Positions 9,474 to 20,102 are shown, counted from the first letter of the stretch. The stretch is DNA of 64,000 bases from Clavibacter sp. (GCA_003569145.1 BGOH01000001.1:186001-250000); one strand, 5' to 3'. Notes: a model not told the origin generated them from the sequence alone. Made by a program: numbers and translations.

Positions 9474-10750
9474 CTACTTCATAGCCTTTTCAAAGATTGA
9501 ACGCTTGGCAAATGGTCCCACAATCGCAAGGCTTGGCGCAGAACCCAAGACCTCAGATGCTAGCTTTGCAATGGCTGCGCTATCAACGGCTGAAATCTCT
9601 CGAAGGATCTCATCAAAGCTTAAGACTTGGCCATAGATCAGCTCGCTCTTTCCAATCCGGCTCATTCGAGAACCCGTATCTTCCTGGCCTAAAACTAGTG
9701 AGCCACTAACTGCTCCTTGAGCCTTGATTAATTCCTCACCTGTTAGTCCATTACTTGCAACATCTTCCAAAACTCCGCGCATTATCTTTATTACTTCAAC
9801 AGCCTTTGATGGAGTAGATCCGGCATAGAGGGCAAGAAAGCCACTTCCGGCAAACTGTTGAGCATATGAGTAGACGGAGTAAGCAAGACCGCGCTTTTCT
9901 CTAATTTCTTGAAATAGCCTAGAGGACATTCCCCCGCCAAGCGCGGCAGATAAAACTCCCATGGCAAAGCGTCTTTTATCGTCTCGATTTACTCCTGGCA
10001 TTCCAAGAACTATGTGGGCCTGCTCTGTCTTTCTATTTATCAGCCCAACATTTCTCTTTGGCTTTCTACTAAATTCCTGGCTTGGTCTTAGATTAAATTT
10101 CTTCTCAGCTCGATCGAGAAACTCATCCCTTGAAAGCGCTGCAATGATCTGATCTACGACCTGCTGATGCCTGATATTTCCAGCAACTGCAACCACGATA
10201 TCTTCTGGTAGATAGCGCTTTTTATAGTAGTTAAATACCGCGCTTCTTGAAAGTGACTTTATTGATTTAGTAGTGCCAAGTATTGAGCGCCCAAGTGTGG
10301 TGTCGCCATAGAAAGTCTCAGCAAATAACTCATGAACTAAATCTGCCGGATCATCATCGCGCATAGAGATCTCCTCTAGTACGACTTTTCTCTCTGCCTC
10401 CACATCACTTGATTTACCAAGAGATGAGGTAATTAGATCTGAAATAACATCAATAGCTAATGGAAGATCCTTATCAATTACCCTGGCATAAAAGCAGGTG
10501 TATTCCTTGGATGTGAAAGCATTCATTTCGCCGCCAACGGCTTCAATTGAAGATGAAATTTCAAGCGCGCTACGACGCTTTGTTCCTTGAATAAAAGATG
10601 TTCTAGAAAGTGTGATGCTCCCGCAACTTTTAGGCTCTCATCGCGGGATCCAACATTGACCCAGATTCCAAAGGCGGCTGAGCGGACTGTAGGAATTTCT
10701 TCAGTGACGATGCGTAGGCCGCTAGCAAGAACGGTCCTACGCACAGTCAT
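9474..10750 (-). CDS. M16 family zinc peptidase, processing-peptidase-like (one apparent frameshift)
   Basis: Pitrilysin/insulinase-family metallopeptidase. The inverted zinc motif HFLEH lies near residues 47-51 and the distal Glu is in the AERKVVLEE region; the C-terminal M16 domain contains GLAYSVYSY. As read, the protein breaks just after HLLFK. Adding one base at 10585-10588 gives FKGTKRRSALEISSSIEAVG, followed by GGEMNAFTSKEYTCF, and restores a 425-residue protein. It lies 10 bases after pnp. The substrate is unknown. I treat the break as a sequencing error. Confidence 0.87.
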
Positions 10751-10760
10751 TTAATTTCAC

Positions 10761-12968
10761 TTACTCTGAAGCAGTATCTGACTTCTGGCTCTCATCTAAA
10801 ACTGGAATTAGCGAGAGCTTGCCCTTTGGGTCAATCTCGCCAATTTCAACTTCCACCTTATCGCCAACATTCATAACATCTTCAAGGTTTTCAATGCGCT
10901 TTCCGCCATGCATCTTTCGAATCTGAGAGATGTGTAGCAAGCCATCTTTTCCTGGAAGGAGATTTACGAAAGCTCCGAAGGTTGCAAGCTTGACGATTGT
11001 TCCGTTATATCGCTCTCCAATTTCAGGAAGCTTTGGATCGGCAATTGAGAGAATCGCAGCTTTAGCAGCATCTGCTGCTGTGCCATTTGTGGCACCAATA
11101 AAGATTGTTCCATCATCTTCAATAGAGATTTCAGCGCCGGTCTCCTCTTGAATCTGATTGATGACTTTGCCCTTAGGTCCAATAACAGCGCCAATCTGAT
11201 CCACTGGGATCTTAATTGAGATGATTCTTGGAGCAAGAGGGTTCATATCATCTGGGCGATCAATAGCTTCATTCATCACCTTTAAGATTGCAAGACGAGC
11301 TTCTTTTGCTTGCAAAAGAGCAGCTGATAAAACGCTAGCTGGAATTCCATCTAACTTAGTATCTAGCTGAAGAGCTGTTACAAAGTCTTTTGTTCCAGCA
11401 ACTTTAAAGTCCATATCGCCGAAAGCATCTTCTGCTCCCAAAATATCTGTCAGGGCAACATATTCCACTTTGCCATCAACATCATCGGAAATTAAGCCCA
11501 TTGCAATTCCAGCAACTGGAGCCTTTAGCGGAACTCCTGCATTTAATAGCGAGAGAGTTGATGCACATACTGATCCCATTGATGTGGACCCATTTGAACC
11601 AAGTGCTTCAGATACTTGTCTGATCGCATATGGAAACTCCTGGCGCCCAGGAAGAACTGGAAGGAGGGCTCGCTCAGCAAGTGCTCCATGACCAATTTCT
11701 CGTCTCTTAGGTGATCCCACTCGACCAGTCTCACCAGTTGAGTAAGGCGGGAAGTTGTAGTTATGCATATAACGCTTATGGTCTTCAGGATTGAGCGTAT
11801 CTAGCTGTTGCTCCATCTTAAGCATATTTAAAGTTGTGATTCCCAGAATCTGGGTCTCGCCTCTTTCAAATATTGCAGAGCCATGAACTCTTGGAACTAC
11901 CTCAACTTCAGCAATCAGTGGTCTGATGTCGCGAAGTCCTCGTCCATCGATACGAATCTTTTCACGAAGCACGCGCTGGCGAACCAACTTCTTAGTTAGT
12001 GAGCGAAATGCTGCAGGAATTTCTTTCTCCCGACCAACAAAGCTCTCAGCAAGTGATTGCTTAACTTCAGTAGATAGTCTCTCAATCTCAGTTTCACGCT
12101 CTTGCTTGCCTGAAATCTTTAGCGCAGCATCAAGCTCTTTCTTTGCTGCTTTCTCAACAGCTGCAAATGCATCATCTTGATAATCAAGAAATACTGGGAA
12201 CTCAGCAGTTGGCTTTGCAGCAACTTTTGCTAGTTCGATTTGTGCTTGGCAGAGCTGACGAATAAATGGCTTGGAAGCCTCAAGACCCTGACCAACAATT
12301 TCTTCAGTTGGAGCGCTAGCCCCAGAGCCAATCAAATCAATGGTCTTAACTGTTGCTTCTGCTTCAACCATCATAATTGCAACATCATCGCCAGCAATTC
12401 TTCCAGCAACGACCATATCAAAAACAGCATTTTCTAGATCGCTATGGTTTGGGAAAGCAACCCATTGTCCATCGATAAGTGCGATACGCACGCCACCAAT
12501 TGGACCTGAGAATGGCAGTCCTGCTAATTGCGTTGACATAGATGCCGCATTAATAGCAATCACGTCATACATATGATTCTGATCAAGGGCCATAACAGTC
12601 ACTACGATCTGAACTTCATTACGCAGCCCCTTAATGAATGAAGGGCGTAGCGGACGATCAATTAAGCGGCAGGTAAGAATTGCATCCTCGGAAGGACGAC
12701 CTTCTCTGCGGAAAAATGATCCTGGAATCTTTCCAACTGCATACATACGCTCTTCCACATCAACTGTTAATGGGAAGAAGTCGAATTGATCTTTAGGTGA
12801 CTTTGAAGCAGTAGTTGCTGATAGCAACATAGTTTCATCATCTAGATAAACAACTGCAGTTCCTGCAGCTTGGCGCGCTAGGCGACCAGTTTCGAAACGA
12901 ATTTCTCGTTTTCCAAATTTTCCGTTGTCAATTGTGACAGCGGCAGACTTAACGTCTTGACCCTCCAT
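10761..12968 (-). CDS. pnp: Polyribonucleotide nucleotidyltransferase (PNPase)
   Basis: Phosphorolytic 3'-5' exoribonuclease of the RNA degradation machinery. The 735-residue protein has two RNase PH domains separated by an alpha-helical region, a KH domain (about residues 590-650, with [18 protein letters not shown]) and a C-terminal S1 domain (about 655-725, [21 protein letters not shown]). The second PH core has the [14 protein letters not shown] region. A 151-base leader separates it from rpsO and holds a candidate Actino-pnp RNA (separate entry). Confidence 0.97.
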   Translation of the reverse strand: MEGQDVKSAAVTIDNGKFGKREIRFETGRLARQAAGTAVVYLDDETMLLSATTASKSPKDQFDFFPLTVDVEERMYAVGKIPGSFFRREGRPSEDAILTCRLIDRPLRPSFIKGLRNEVQIVVTVMALDQNHMYDVIAINAASMSTQLAGLPFSGPIGGVRIALIDGQWVAFPNHSDLENAVFDMVVAGRIAGDDVAIMMVEAEATVKTIDLIGSGASAPTEEIVGQGLEASKPFIRQLCQAQIELAKVAAKPTAEFPVFLDYQDDAFAAVEKAAKKELDAALKISGKQERETEIERLSTEVKQSLAESFVGREKEIPAAFRSLTKKLVRQRVLREKIRIDGRGLRDIRPLIAEVEVVPRVHGSAIFERGETQILGITTLNMLKMEQQLDTLNPEDHKRYMHNYNFPPYSTGETGRVGSPKRREIGHGALAERALLPVLPGRQEFPYAIRQVSEALGSNGSTSMGSVCASTLSLLNAGVPLKAPVAGIAMGLISDDVDGKVEYVALTDILGAEDAFGDMDFKVAGTKDFVTALQLDTKLDGIPASVLSAALLQAKEARLAILKVMNEAIDRPDDMNPLAPRIISIKIPVDQIGAVIGPKGKVINQIQEETGAEISIEDDGTIFIGATNGTAADAAKAAILSIADPKLPEIGERYNGTIVKLATFGAFVNLLPGKDGLLHISQIRKMHGGKRIENLEDVMNVGDKVEVEIGEIDPKGKLSLIPVLDESQKSDTASE

Positions 12969-12971
12969 GGG

Positions 12972-13112
12972 TCTCTCCTATTCTCTAACACCCGAACGCA
13001 TATTTATAGAGAATGGATCTTCGATCGAAGCCAACGGCATTCTTGTTTAAATCCGTAAGCCACCACCGAGGACCAAACCTCTAGCGATGCGCTGGGTGAT
13101 TATTTAATTGTT
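12972..13112 (-). ncRNA. Candidate Actino-pnp 5' leader RNA
   Basis: The pnp leader on the minus strand contains a GGTTTGGTCCTCGGTGGTGGC block, and then an exact 12-base palindrome CTTCGATCGAAG (13018-13029) about 50 bases from the pnp ATG. A conserved structured RNA called Actino-pnp is known upstream of pnp in Actinobacteria. The placement and the GGTCCTCGG-type text match my memory of that motif, but no covariance search was done. It may control PNPase levels after transcription. Confidence 0.5.
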
Positions 13113-13119
13113 CAGCAAA

Positions 13120-13389
13120 CTAACGGCGGATGCCGAGTTTGTCGATGATCGCGCGGTATCGCGCAATATCTGTCTTTGCAAGGTATTGCAAAATTCTTCT
13201 ACGGCGACCTACTAGAAGCAGTAGACCACGACGGTTGTGGTGATCATGCTGATTTGTCTGTAGGTGCTCAGTTACTTCTTCAATTCTCCGTGATAAAAGC
13301 GCAACCTGTGATTCAGGGCTTCCTGTGTCAGATGCAGAGGCGCCATACTTGGTAATAATTTCTTTCTTCTCGGCAGGTTTTAATGCCAT
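13120..13389 (-). CDS. rpsO: 30S ribosomal protein S15
   Basis: Early-binding 16S rRNA protein of the small-subunit platform. The 89-residue sequence carries the family signature ([22 protein letters not shown] in its central part, then [24 protein letters not shown] at the end). The length is exact. It lies between ribF and pnp, each side having a leader of more than 120 bases. It is preceded by a purine-rich GGAAGAAAAAA sequence just before the ATG. Confidence 0.98.
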   Translation of the reverse strand: MALKPAEKKEIITKYGASASDTGSPESQVALLSRRIEEVTEHLQTNQHDHHNRRGLLLLVGRRRRILQYLAKTDIARYRAIIDKLGIRR

Positions 13390-13514
13390 TTTTTTTCTTC
13401 CTTTACATCTTTCACGAGGGCTCTCGGTCTAATACACGAGCGCACACTTTCTCGCTTGAGGGGCGTAAATCTACCAGCGCTACTTAAAGATCTAAAATCG
13501 AGGCGAAAATACGC
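13390..13514 (-). promoter_or_regulatory. rpsO leader with mutually exclusive short stems
   Basis: Before rpsO the minus strand holds a CGAG segment (13423-13426) that can pair either with an upstream CTCG (13437-13440) or a downstream CTCG (13415-13418). A GGCG-TATTTT-CGCC hairpin follows directly after ribF. S15 is known to bind its own mRNA leader in several bacterial groups, so an autoregulatory leader is plausible. The stems are short and the evidence is weak. Confidence 0.3.
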
Positions 13515-14423
13515 CTAAAGGGAAGTCAGTTTCCTAGCTTCATCGCAATCTATTTTCATCTGAACCAAGAGCTCATCTAGTGAGCCAAATTTGATGGTAT
13601 CTCTAAGTCTCCAACCGAATTCAACTTTTGCCTCTTGGTCATAGAGATCTAGATCATCGCGATCAAGTGCGTAGGCCTCAACTTGTCTTCCGCGCACGCC
13701 ATCAAATGTGGGATTAGTTCCAATAGAAATTGCTGCGCTCCAGCGATGAGAACCAACTGATAACCAGCCGGCATAAACCCCATCAGATGGAATTGTGGCA
13801 TAGGAATCTAGACCAATATTTGCAGTTGGATAGCCAATGGTTCTGCCACGTTTTTCGCCATGAATAACTGGGCCCACTAATTGATGGGGTCTTGTTAGCA
13901 ATTGATTAGCAATCTCAATATTTCCTGCCTTAATTGCTTCTCGAATTCGCGTAGAGGAGACTTTAATATTTCCATGGTTATAAAGTGGAATTGCCTTTAC
14001 CTTAAAAGGTGAATTAGCTTTTAAATACTCAACATTTCCAGCAGCTTTTGCTCCAAATGTGAAGTTCTCCCCCACTAAAACTAAAGCAGGATCAAATATT
14101 GGCTTTAATATTTGGTTAATAAATTGATCTGGAGTTAATTGTGAGAATTGAGAGCTAAACTTAATTACAGCAACGCTACTTGCCCCATGCATTGATAACT
14201 GGGCGATGCGATTATTTAGCGTTAGAAGCCGAGTTGGAACTCGATCTGGAGCAAATACCGATGTTGGATGAGGATCAAAGGTGAGTGCAACTACTGGCAG
14301 GTTTTCTTTAACTCCCTCTTGAAGAATTACTTGATGGCCAATGTGTACGCCGTCAAAAATTCCGATAGCAAGGGCTGAGCCTAGAAGCGGGGCACCATGC
14401 CAAGTTACTTCAGCGCTACTCAT
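13515..14423 (-). CDS. ribF: Bifunctional riboflavin kinase / FAD synthetase
   Basis: Makes FMN and then FAD from riboflavin. The N-terminal nucleotidyltransferase domain has GIFDGVHIGHQ near residues 20-30 and TFDPHP; the C-terminal flavokinase domain has the GRTIGYPTANI signature (about residues 190-200). I start at the ATG at 14423 (MSSAEVTWHG), giving 302 residues, 13 bases after the truB stop. The open frame extends upstream into truB but shows no family similarity there. The placement after truB is standard for Actinobacteria. Confidence 0.95.
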   Translation of the reverse strand: MSSAEVTWHGAPLLGSALAIGIFDGVHIGHQVILQEGVKENLPVVALTFDPHPTSVFAPDRVPTRLLTLNNRIAQLSMHGASSVAVIKFSSQFSQLTPDQFINQILKPIFDPALVLVGENFTFGAKAAGNVEYLKANSPFKVKAIPLYNHGNIKVSSTRIREAIKAGNIEIANQLLTRPHQLVGPVIHGEKRGRTIGYPTANIGLDSYATIPSDGVYAGWLSVGSHRWSAAISIGTNPTFDGVRGRQVEAYALDRDDLDLYDQEAKVEFGWRLRDTIKFGSLDELLVQMKIDCDEARKLTSL

Positions 14424-14436
14424 GGCGTTAATTCTT

Positions 14437-15293
14437 TCATGAAATAAAGACCGCCACAGGTTGTGCGCCATGTTCCCGATTTTCCAATATTGCAGCAACC
14501 TTTCCATCAGGAGCAAGGGCCACAACTGGGCCATCACTGTTTGACGCGCTCAGTGAACGACCAAAACTCAACTCTTTAACCTCAAGCAGATCTACATTTC
14601 TTACACTCATAACTTTAGATATCTCGCTAGCAAGAGGCCTTATCTCTGGTGATTCAAGGCTGCTGCAATCACTTAGCGAGAATGGAGCAACTAGGCTCCT
14701 TCGAAGAGAAATCAGATGTCCTCCGACTCCAAGTGAGCTTCCTAAATCTCTTGCAATTGATCGAATATAAGTTCCTGCAGAGCATTCAACATTAATTTCA
14801 ATATCTAGAAATTCTCCACGTTTGATTTCGATTACATCTAAGTTATAGATATCTATCTGCCGAGCAGGAATATCTACCTCTTTTCCCTCTCTGACTAAGT
14901 CATAGGCTCTCTGGCCATTGATTTTTATCGCAGAGACTTTAGTTGGAACCTGCATAATGCTTCCAATTTGAGTAGCAAGGAAATCTCTAATTTCTTGATC
15001 GCTAACATTTGAAGTATCAGAAGTTGAAGTAATTTCACCTTGCGCATCATCGCTAGAAGTTGCCTGGCCTAATCGAATCTGAGCGTGATAGGCCTTTTTT
15101 CCTTGAGTTATATATTGCAGAAACTTTGTTGCTTATTTACCCCAAGAACAAGAACTCCTGTTGCCATCGGATCTAAGGTCCCGGCATGGCCGACCTGCTT
15201 TGTTCCTAAAGTTTTTCTTAACTTTGCCACTACATCATGGCTGGTGATTCCAGCTGGCTTATCAATGATGACAAAGCCATCTTGCAAACTCAT
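14437..15293 (-). CDS. truB: tRNA pseudouridine(55) synthase TruB (one apparent frameshift)
   Basis: Isomerises U55 of the tRNA T-loop. The N-terminal part has [14 protein letters not shown] with the catalytic Asp41. As read it stops soon after VLVLGVNK. Adding one G at 15131-15132 gives [20 protein letters not shown] and joins in frame through [10 protein letters not shown] to the rest ([19 protein letters not shown]). The restored protein is 285 residues, typical for the family. Its ATG directly abuts the rbfA stop. Two thirds of the downstream sequence is intact, so I infer a base-call error. Confidence 0.9.
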
Positions 15294-15737
15294 CTATTCA
15301 CCAGAGAGATAGTTTTTTGGGCGGCTCTGGCGATAAGGATCATCCCCACTTATCGGCTCTGCGCCAGATCGAAGATTTGCAATCTCTTCATCACTTTTTC
15401 TGACCTGATCAAGTAAATCCTCAAAGTTCTTAGCGTTCTCACCTAAGGCATCTGCAAAGAAGGTAAGGGAAGGAGTAATTCTGGTGCCAAGTTCTCTACC
15501 TACTTCAGTTCTTAATAGCCCCTTGGCACTTTCTAATACTTTGGCAGTGTTTAGGCGAGCTTCATCATCGCCTAAAACGGTATAGAAGATAGAGGCTTGC
15601 TGTAGGTCGCCAGTTACTCGAACATCGGTAATTGTGACAAAACCAAGGCGCGGATCTCTCACCTTGCTCTCAAGTGCTGAGGCAACTACAACCTTGATCC
15701 GGTCAGCAACTTTTGCAGCCCGATGTGACTTTCCCAT
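15294..15737 (-). CDS. rbfA: 30S ribosome-binding factor RbfA
   Basis: Assembly factor that binds the 16S rRNA near helix 1 during late 30S maturation. The 147-residue KH-fold protein has RVADRIKVVVASALESKVRDPRLG and the family stretch LRTEVGRELGTRITPSLTF. The length is slightly long because of an acidic C-terminal tail. It lies three bases after infB and abuts truB, as in the standard infB-rbfA-truB order. Confidence 0.95.
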   Translation of the reverse strand: MGKSHRAAKVADRIKVVVASALESKVRDPRLGFVTITDVRVTGDLQQASIFYTVLGDDEARLNTAKVLESAKGLLRTEVGRELGTRITPSLTFFADALGENAKNFEDLLDQVRKSDEEIANLRSGAEPISGDDPYRQSRPKNYLSGE

Positions 15738-15740
15738 GTC

Positions 15741-18452
15741 TTATGCTCGCTTTTTCTCGCGCATCTCAAATGCTTCAAATACATCTCCGATTTGAATATC
15801 TTTGAAATTACCCACACCAATTCCGCACTCAAAGCCCTCACGAACTTCAGTTGCATCATCTTTAAATCGCTTTAAAGATTCGATAGTTAGGTTATCGCCG
15901 ATTACCACGTTATCGCGTAGCACTCTTGCCTTCGCATTTCTTCTAATCAGGCCACTTGAAACCAGAGATCCAGCGATAGTTCCAAACTTGCTGGACTTAA
16001 AGACTTCACGCACTTCAGCGCGACCCAATACTGCTTCTTCATATTCAGGCTTGAGTAGTCCCTTAAGCGCAGCTTCGATCTCCTCAATTGCTTTATAGAT
16101 AACGGAATAGAATCGAACTTCAACGCCTTCTTCATCAGCGAAGATTGCAGTATGGGCCTCTGGCTTAACATTGAAGCCAACAATTACCGCACCCGATGCT
16201 GAAGCAAGAGTGACATCGCTCTTAGTGATAGCGCCAACGCCTCTATGAATAACTCTCAAATCAACTTCACTGCCGACATCTAATTGAACCAAAGCATCTT
16301 CAAGTGCTTCAACTGATCCGCTGACATCGCCTTTAAGAATTAGATTAAGAGTTGTGACCTTGGATTGCTCAAGGAAGTCTTCTAGGGAAACTTTCTTTCT
16401 TGCCTTAGCAAGTGCGGCATGGCGCTCTCCGGCCTGACGTTTTTCCGCAATTTGTCTTGCAGTTCGATCATCAGGTGCAACGATAAAGCTATCGCCAGCA
16501 CTTGGCACCGAGGTAAATCCAAGAACTTGAACTGGCCTTGATGGACCTGCTACTTCAACTTCTTGTCCAAACTCATCCATCATCGCTCTGACTCGACCAA
16601 AAGCGCTACCAGCAACAATTGCATCTCCAACACTTAGCGTTCCGCGCTGGACTAGAACTGTTGCAACTGGACCACGGCCACGATCTAGATGAGCCTCAAT
16701 TGCTACACCTCTAGCATCATCTTCATGGATTGCTCTTAAATCAATTGCAGCATCTGCAGTTAACAAAATTGCTTCAACTAATTGATCAATACCAGTGACT
16801 TTAGCTGCGGAGACATCAACGAATAGCGTATCTCCACCATACTCTTCAGCAACCAAGTTATATTCAGTTAACTGCTGACGAATTCGCCCGGGATTTGCTC
16901 CCTCTTTATCAACCTTATTGACCGCAACAACAATTGGAACATTTGCTGCTTGAGCGTGATTTAAAGCCTCAATTGTCTGAGGCATAACTCCATCATCTGC
17001 GGCAACAACAAGAACTGCAATATCTGTCACCTTTGCTCCACGAGCACGCATAGCGGTGAAGGCTTCATGGCCTGGGGTATCAATAAATGTAATCGCGCGA
17101 TTAACTCCAGCATGCTCATGATGAATCTGATAAGCACCGATGTGTTGAGTAATGCCACCTGCTTCACCTTTTACTACTTCAGTTTGGCGAATAGCATCGA
17201 GAAGTCTTGTCTTTCCATGATCAACATGGCCCATAACTGTTACAACGGGCGGCCTGATACTTAAATCATCAGGATCGACATCAGAGAGCTCTTGATCTAG
17301 ATCGATATCAAACTGTTCTAATATCTCTTTATCTTCATCCTCTGGAGAGACAACTGTAATTTTGTAGCCAAACTCGCTACCTAATACATGCAAAGTCTCT
17401 TCATCAACTGATTGAGTTGCAGTAACCATCTCACCTAGATGAAATAGCACTGAGACCAAACCAGCTGGATCTGCGCCAATTTTTTCGGCAAAGTCAGCTA
17501 AAGATGCTCCTCTTCGCAATCTAACTGGAGTATTTCCATCACCACGAGGAACAATTGCGCCACCAAGTGTTGGGGCTTGCATATTGTCTATCTCTTCGCG
17601 ACGAGTCTTCTTTGATTTGTAATTCTTTTTCTTTCCAGCATTTTTTCCAAATGCTCCGCCAGCGCTTCCGCGTTGTCCTGGTCTTCCTGGCGCAAAACCG
17701 CCACCTGGTTTTCCAGCTCCTGGTCTTGCTGGCGCGCCCGTTGCTCCACCAGGTCTTTGTCCTTGGCCACCTTGGCTGCGATATGGAGATGAAGCATTGC
17801 GATCTTGCGGACGAGATGAACCATCAGTTCGTTGTTGTGGTCGCGCTGCAAATCCTGGACGAACAGAACCTGGACGAGGTCCTGCCATATTTCCGCCTCT
17901 TGATGGCGCACCTGGCGGTCTACTTCCAGTAGGTCTTACTTGTCCGGGACGTTGTGCTCCGCCTTGACCTTGTGGTCTTGGTGGACGAGGAGGAGCTGAT
18001 GGATTTCCAAAAGGATTATTTCCAGGCCTTGTACCGCCTTGACCTTGTGGTCTTGGTGGACGAGGAGGAGCTGATGGTGTTGCAAAAGGATTATTTCCAA
18101 CTCTGGCAGCAGGAGCAGCTGGTGGTTTAGCAGGTAGTGGAGCGGGCTTTTCTTCTACGCTCTCTTTAATTACTGGAGTAATTGGTGGAGTAATTTCATC
18201 AATCTGCTCAACGCTCTCAACTGGCGCTGCTTTCTTGGCTGCAGCTTTTTTAGCAGGGGCTTTCTTGGCAGGAGCTTTCTTAGGTGTAGCTGCAACTGCA
18301 GGAAATTTTTCTAGAAACTTTCGCACCACAGGTGCTTCAACAGTTGAAGATGCGGAGCGAACAAACTCGCCCATCTCTTGGAGTTTTGCAAGGACATCCT
18401 TGCTATCCATCCCTACATCTTTTGCTAATTCGTAAACGCGGACCTTTGCCAC
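15741..18452 (-). CDS. infB: Translation initiation factor IF-2
   Basis: GTPase that places fMet-tRNA on the 30S subunit. The 903-residue protein has an N-terminal helix-turn motif (residues 1-50), a long low-complexity region rich in Ala/Lys/Pro/Gly/Gln/Arg (~55-280), then the G domain with GHVDHGKT near 408, DTPGHEAF and NKVDK, and the C-terminal C1/C2 domains. The start is GTG with a strong AGGAGA site. The low-complexity part includes an exact-length 75-base in-frame duplication (separate entry). Confidence 0.97.
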   Translation of the reverse strand: MAKVRVYELAKDVGMDSKDVLAKLQEMGEFVRSASSTVEAPVVRKFLEKFPAVAATPKKAPAKKAPAKKAAAKKAAPVESVEQIDEITPPITPVIKESVEEKPAPLPAKPPAAPAARVGNNPFATPSAPPRPPRPQGQGGTRPGNNPFGNPSAPPRPPRPQGQGGAQRPGQVRPTGSRPPGAPSRGGNMAGPRPGSVRPGFAARPQQRTDGSSRPQDRNASSPYRSQGGQGQRPGGATGAPARPGAGKPGGGFAPGRPGQRGSAGGAFGKNAGKKKNYKSKKTRREEIDNMQAPTLGGAIVPRGDGNTPVRLRRGASLADFAEKIGADPAGLVSVLFHLGEMVTATQSVDEETLHVLGSEFGYKITVVSPEDEDKEILEQFDIDLDQELSDVDPDDLSIRPPVVTVMGHVDHGKTRLLDAIRQTEVVKGEAGGITQHIGAYQIHHEHAGVNRAITFIDTPGHEAFTAMRARGAKVTDIAVLVVAADDGVMPQTIEALNHAQAANVPIVVAVNKVDKEGANPGRIRQQLTEYNLVAEEYGGDTLFVDVSAAKVTGIDQLVEAILLTADAAIDLRAIHEDDARGVAIEAHLDRGRGPVATVLVQRGTLSVGDAIVAGSAFGRVRAMMDEFGQEVEVAGPSRPVQVLGFTSVPSAGDSFIVAPDDRTARQIAEKRQAGERHAALAKARKKVSLEDFLEQSKVTTLNLILKGDVSGSVEALEDALVQLDVGSEVDLRVIHRGVGAITKSDVTLASASGAVIVGFNVKPEAHTAIFADEEGVEVRFYSVIYKAIEEIEAALKGLLKPEYEEAVLGRAEVREVFKSSKFGTIAGSLVSSGLIRRNAKARVLRDNVVIGDNLTIESLKRFKDDATEVREGFECGIGVGNFKDIQIGDVFEAFEMREKKRA
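17959..18099 (-). repeat. 75-base tandem duplication inside infB
   Basis: Copies at 17959-18024 and 18034-18099 match over 66 bases with about three differences and have a 75-base period. They encode two 25-residue units of the form [20 protein letters not shown] in the IF-2 linker. The near identity at DNA level suggests a fairly recent duplication or ongoing homogenisation. Confidence 0.9.
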
Positions 18453-18510
18453 TTTTCTCCTTTTGTGGCTCCTCGTCTACTTTTTAAACGCGAAGCCTAA
18501 ATTGACCTAC

Positions 18511-18651
18511 TCATGACTGTGAAGTGCTCATTAGAGTGCCATTGCCTATTCGACCTAGCCTTCGCTTTGCAAATATGTGAGGGAGATCCTCACGGCGCAA
18601 CCATACCGCCGCAGTACTACTTTTAGGAAACTTCGCTCGCCTCCGAGCCAC
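18511..18651 (-). CDS. Possible shortened YlxR (DUF448) homolog
   Basis: A 46-residue frame starts at GTG 18651, overlaps the nusA 3' end by 29 bases and ends 58 bases before infB. Its core AAVWLRREDLPHIFAKRRLG followed by RIGNGTLMSTSQS resembles the C-terminal half of YlxR proteins (pattern GRGAWLHR...RRAFGRAL...LDTS). The slot between nusA and infB is the canonical ylxR position. The N-terminal CIGCR part of YlxR is absent and there is no room for it. It could be a chance open frame, but position and pattern together argue for a reduced YlxR. A GGGG upstream of the GTG may serve as the ribosome binding site. Confidence 0.42.
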   Translation of the reverse strand: MARRRAKFPKSSTAAVWLRREDLPHIFAKRRLGRIGNGTLMSTSQS

Positions 18652-19618
18652 TTGTCGCCCCATCGGAGTGAATATCAATGCGCCAGCCAGTTAGGCGAGC
18701 AGCCAGACGGGCGTTCTGCCCATCTTTTCCAATGGCAAGAGATAGTTGGTAATCAGGAACTACTACCTTGGCAGAGCGAGTATCAATATTTACTACCTCA
18801 ACGCTAGAGACTCTTGCTGGAGCTAAAGCATTACCAACATATGTTGCTGGATCATCAGACCAATCAACAATATCTATCTTCTCGCCATGTAATTCATCCA
18901 TAACAGCTCTTGCTCTTGCTCCCATTGGACCAATTAGCGCGCCCTTTGGACTAACACCTGCGCGGTGAGCTCTAACTGCAATTTTGCTTCGATGTCCTGC
19001 CTCGCGAGCTATTCCCATAATTTCAACGATGCGATCTCTAATCTCTGGAACTTCAAGTGCAAACAATTGTTTTACTAGCGCTGGATGGCTTCTAGAGAGT
19101 AGTACCTCAGGGCCCTTCTGGCCTTGTTTAACTTCAACTACAAAGCTTTTGATTCGATCGCCATGCTTATATATCTCACCGGGCACTTGTTCATGTGGTG
19201 GAATTTTTCCCTCTACTCTTCCAAGATCGATATAGACCATCTTCTGATCTCGTCCTTGTTGAATTACTCCAGAGACAATATCGCCAACAGTTGCGCTAAA
19301 TTCACCAACAATTTCTAGGTCTTTTGATTCTCGCATCTTCTCTTTAATAATCTTGCGCGCAGTAGATGATGCGATGCGACTAAAGCCTTCAGGCTCATCG
19401 CTAATCTCATCTATTTTCTCGCCATCTGGGCCAAATACTGGGATAAGAATCTTTATCTCCCCTGTGACTAAATCTAATTTGGCATGAGCAAATGGCTTTG
19501 CTCCCTCCATCTCGTTATAAGCGCTCTTAACTGCAATCTCAATTGCAGTGATCAAGCGATCAAGTGGAATATCACGTTCAATGGTTAGAGCTTCTAAGAC
19601 TTTCATATCAACATTCAT
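18623..19618 (-). CDS. nusA: Transcription termination/antitermination protein NusA
   Basis: RNA polymerase-associated factor controlling pausing, termination and antitermination. The 331-residue protein has the N-terminal polymerase-binding domain, an S1 domain (around VGDIVSGVIQQGRDQKMVYIDLG in its first strands) and two KH domains ending with SLAIGKDGQNARLAARLTGW. There are no C-terminal acidic repeats, as is normal for Actinobacteria. Its ATG overlaps the rimP stop by four bases. Confidence 0.96.
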   Translation of the reverse strand: MNVDMKVLEALTIERDIPLDRLITAIEIAVKSAYNEMEGAKPFAHAKLDLVTGEIKILIPVFGPDGEKIDEISDEPEGFSRIASSTARKIIKEKMRESKDLEIVGEFSATVGDIVSGVIQQGRDQKMVYIDLGRVEGKIPPHEQVPGEIYKHGDRIKSFVVEVKQGQKGPEVLLSRSHPALVKQLFALEVPEIRDRIVEIMGIAREAGHRSKIAVRAHRAGVSPKGALIGPMGARARAVMDELHGEKIDIVDWSDDPATYVGNALAPARVSSVEVVNIDTRSAKVVVPDYQLSLAIGKDGQNARLAARLTGWRIDIHSDGATSGSEASEVS

Positions 19619-20085
19619 CGCTTATCACCATCTTTGCGATTGAATTCAATCTCAACAGTTGCTCGCTTGATTTCGCTAAATAAAATACTTACCTCTCCGC
19701 TTTTAACCTCAAGTAATGCTGAATCTAAATCAAGGCTTTTAAGGCGGCCAATTAGCTTTTCGCCATCGACTTTGACTATGGAAATTAGTCGACCAAGATT
19801 TTTCTTCCATTGATGCGCCTTTACCAGCGGGCGATCAACACCAGGGGATGTGACTTCAAGGGTAAATGGATTATCACCAAGCTGGCTATAGTTTTCTAGA
19901 ATTTCAGATATCGCTCTTGAACTTGCAGCAACCTCATCAAGATTTAGATTTCTCTCTTCGTGATCAACTATTACTGAGATGATCCGAGAGCGTCCAACTG
20001 GAATCACTTTAATCTCTTCAAGTAAGAGCCCAGATGCTTTTACTACTGGAGCGAGAAGCTCATTTAAGTTATCTACTAAAGCCAT
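19615..20085 (-). CDS. rimP: Ribosome maturation factor RimP
   Basis: Assists 30S assembly. The 156-residue two-domain protein has the family segments EVTSPGVDRPL and a C-terminal Sm-like domain (GRLISIVKVDGEKLIGRL). It is the first gene of the rimP-nusA-infB-rbfA-truB-ribF run. It overlaps nusA by ATGA and is preceded by GGAAG seven to twelve bases before the ATG. Confidence 0.94.
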   Translation of the reverse strand: MALVDNLNELLAPVVKASGLLLEEIKVIPVGRSRIISVIVDHEERNLNLDEVAASSRAISEILENYSQLGDNPFTLEVTSPGVDRPLVKAHQWKKNLGRLISIVKVDGEKLIGRLKSLDLDSALLEVKSGEVSILFSEIKRATVEIEFNRKDGDKR

Positions 20086-20102
20086 TTTAATTTCTTCCTA
20101 CT

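Noticed and set aside
17588-17932. Long opposite-strand and alternative-frame ORFs inside the IF-2 linker
   Set aside because: They are by-products of the repetitive, biased codon use of the linker and have low-complexity translations.
17959-18099. infB repeat as a CRISPR-like array
   Set aside because: There are only two units, they are in frame with IF-2 and they lack spacers.
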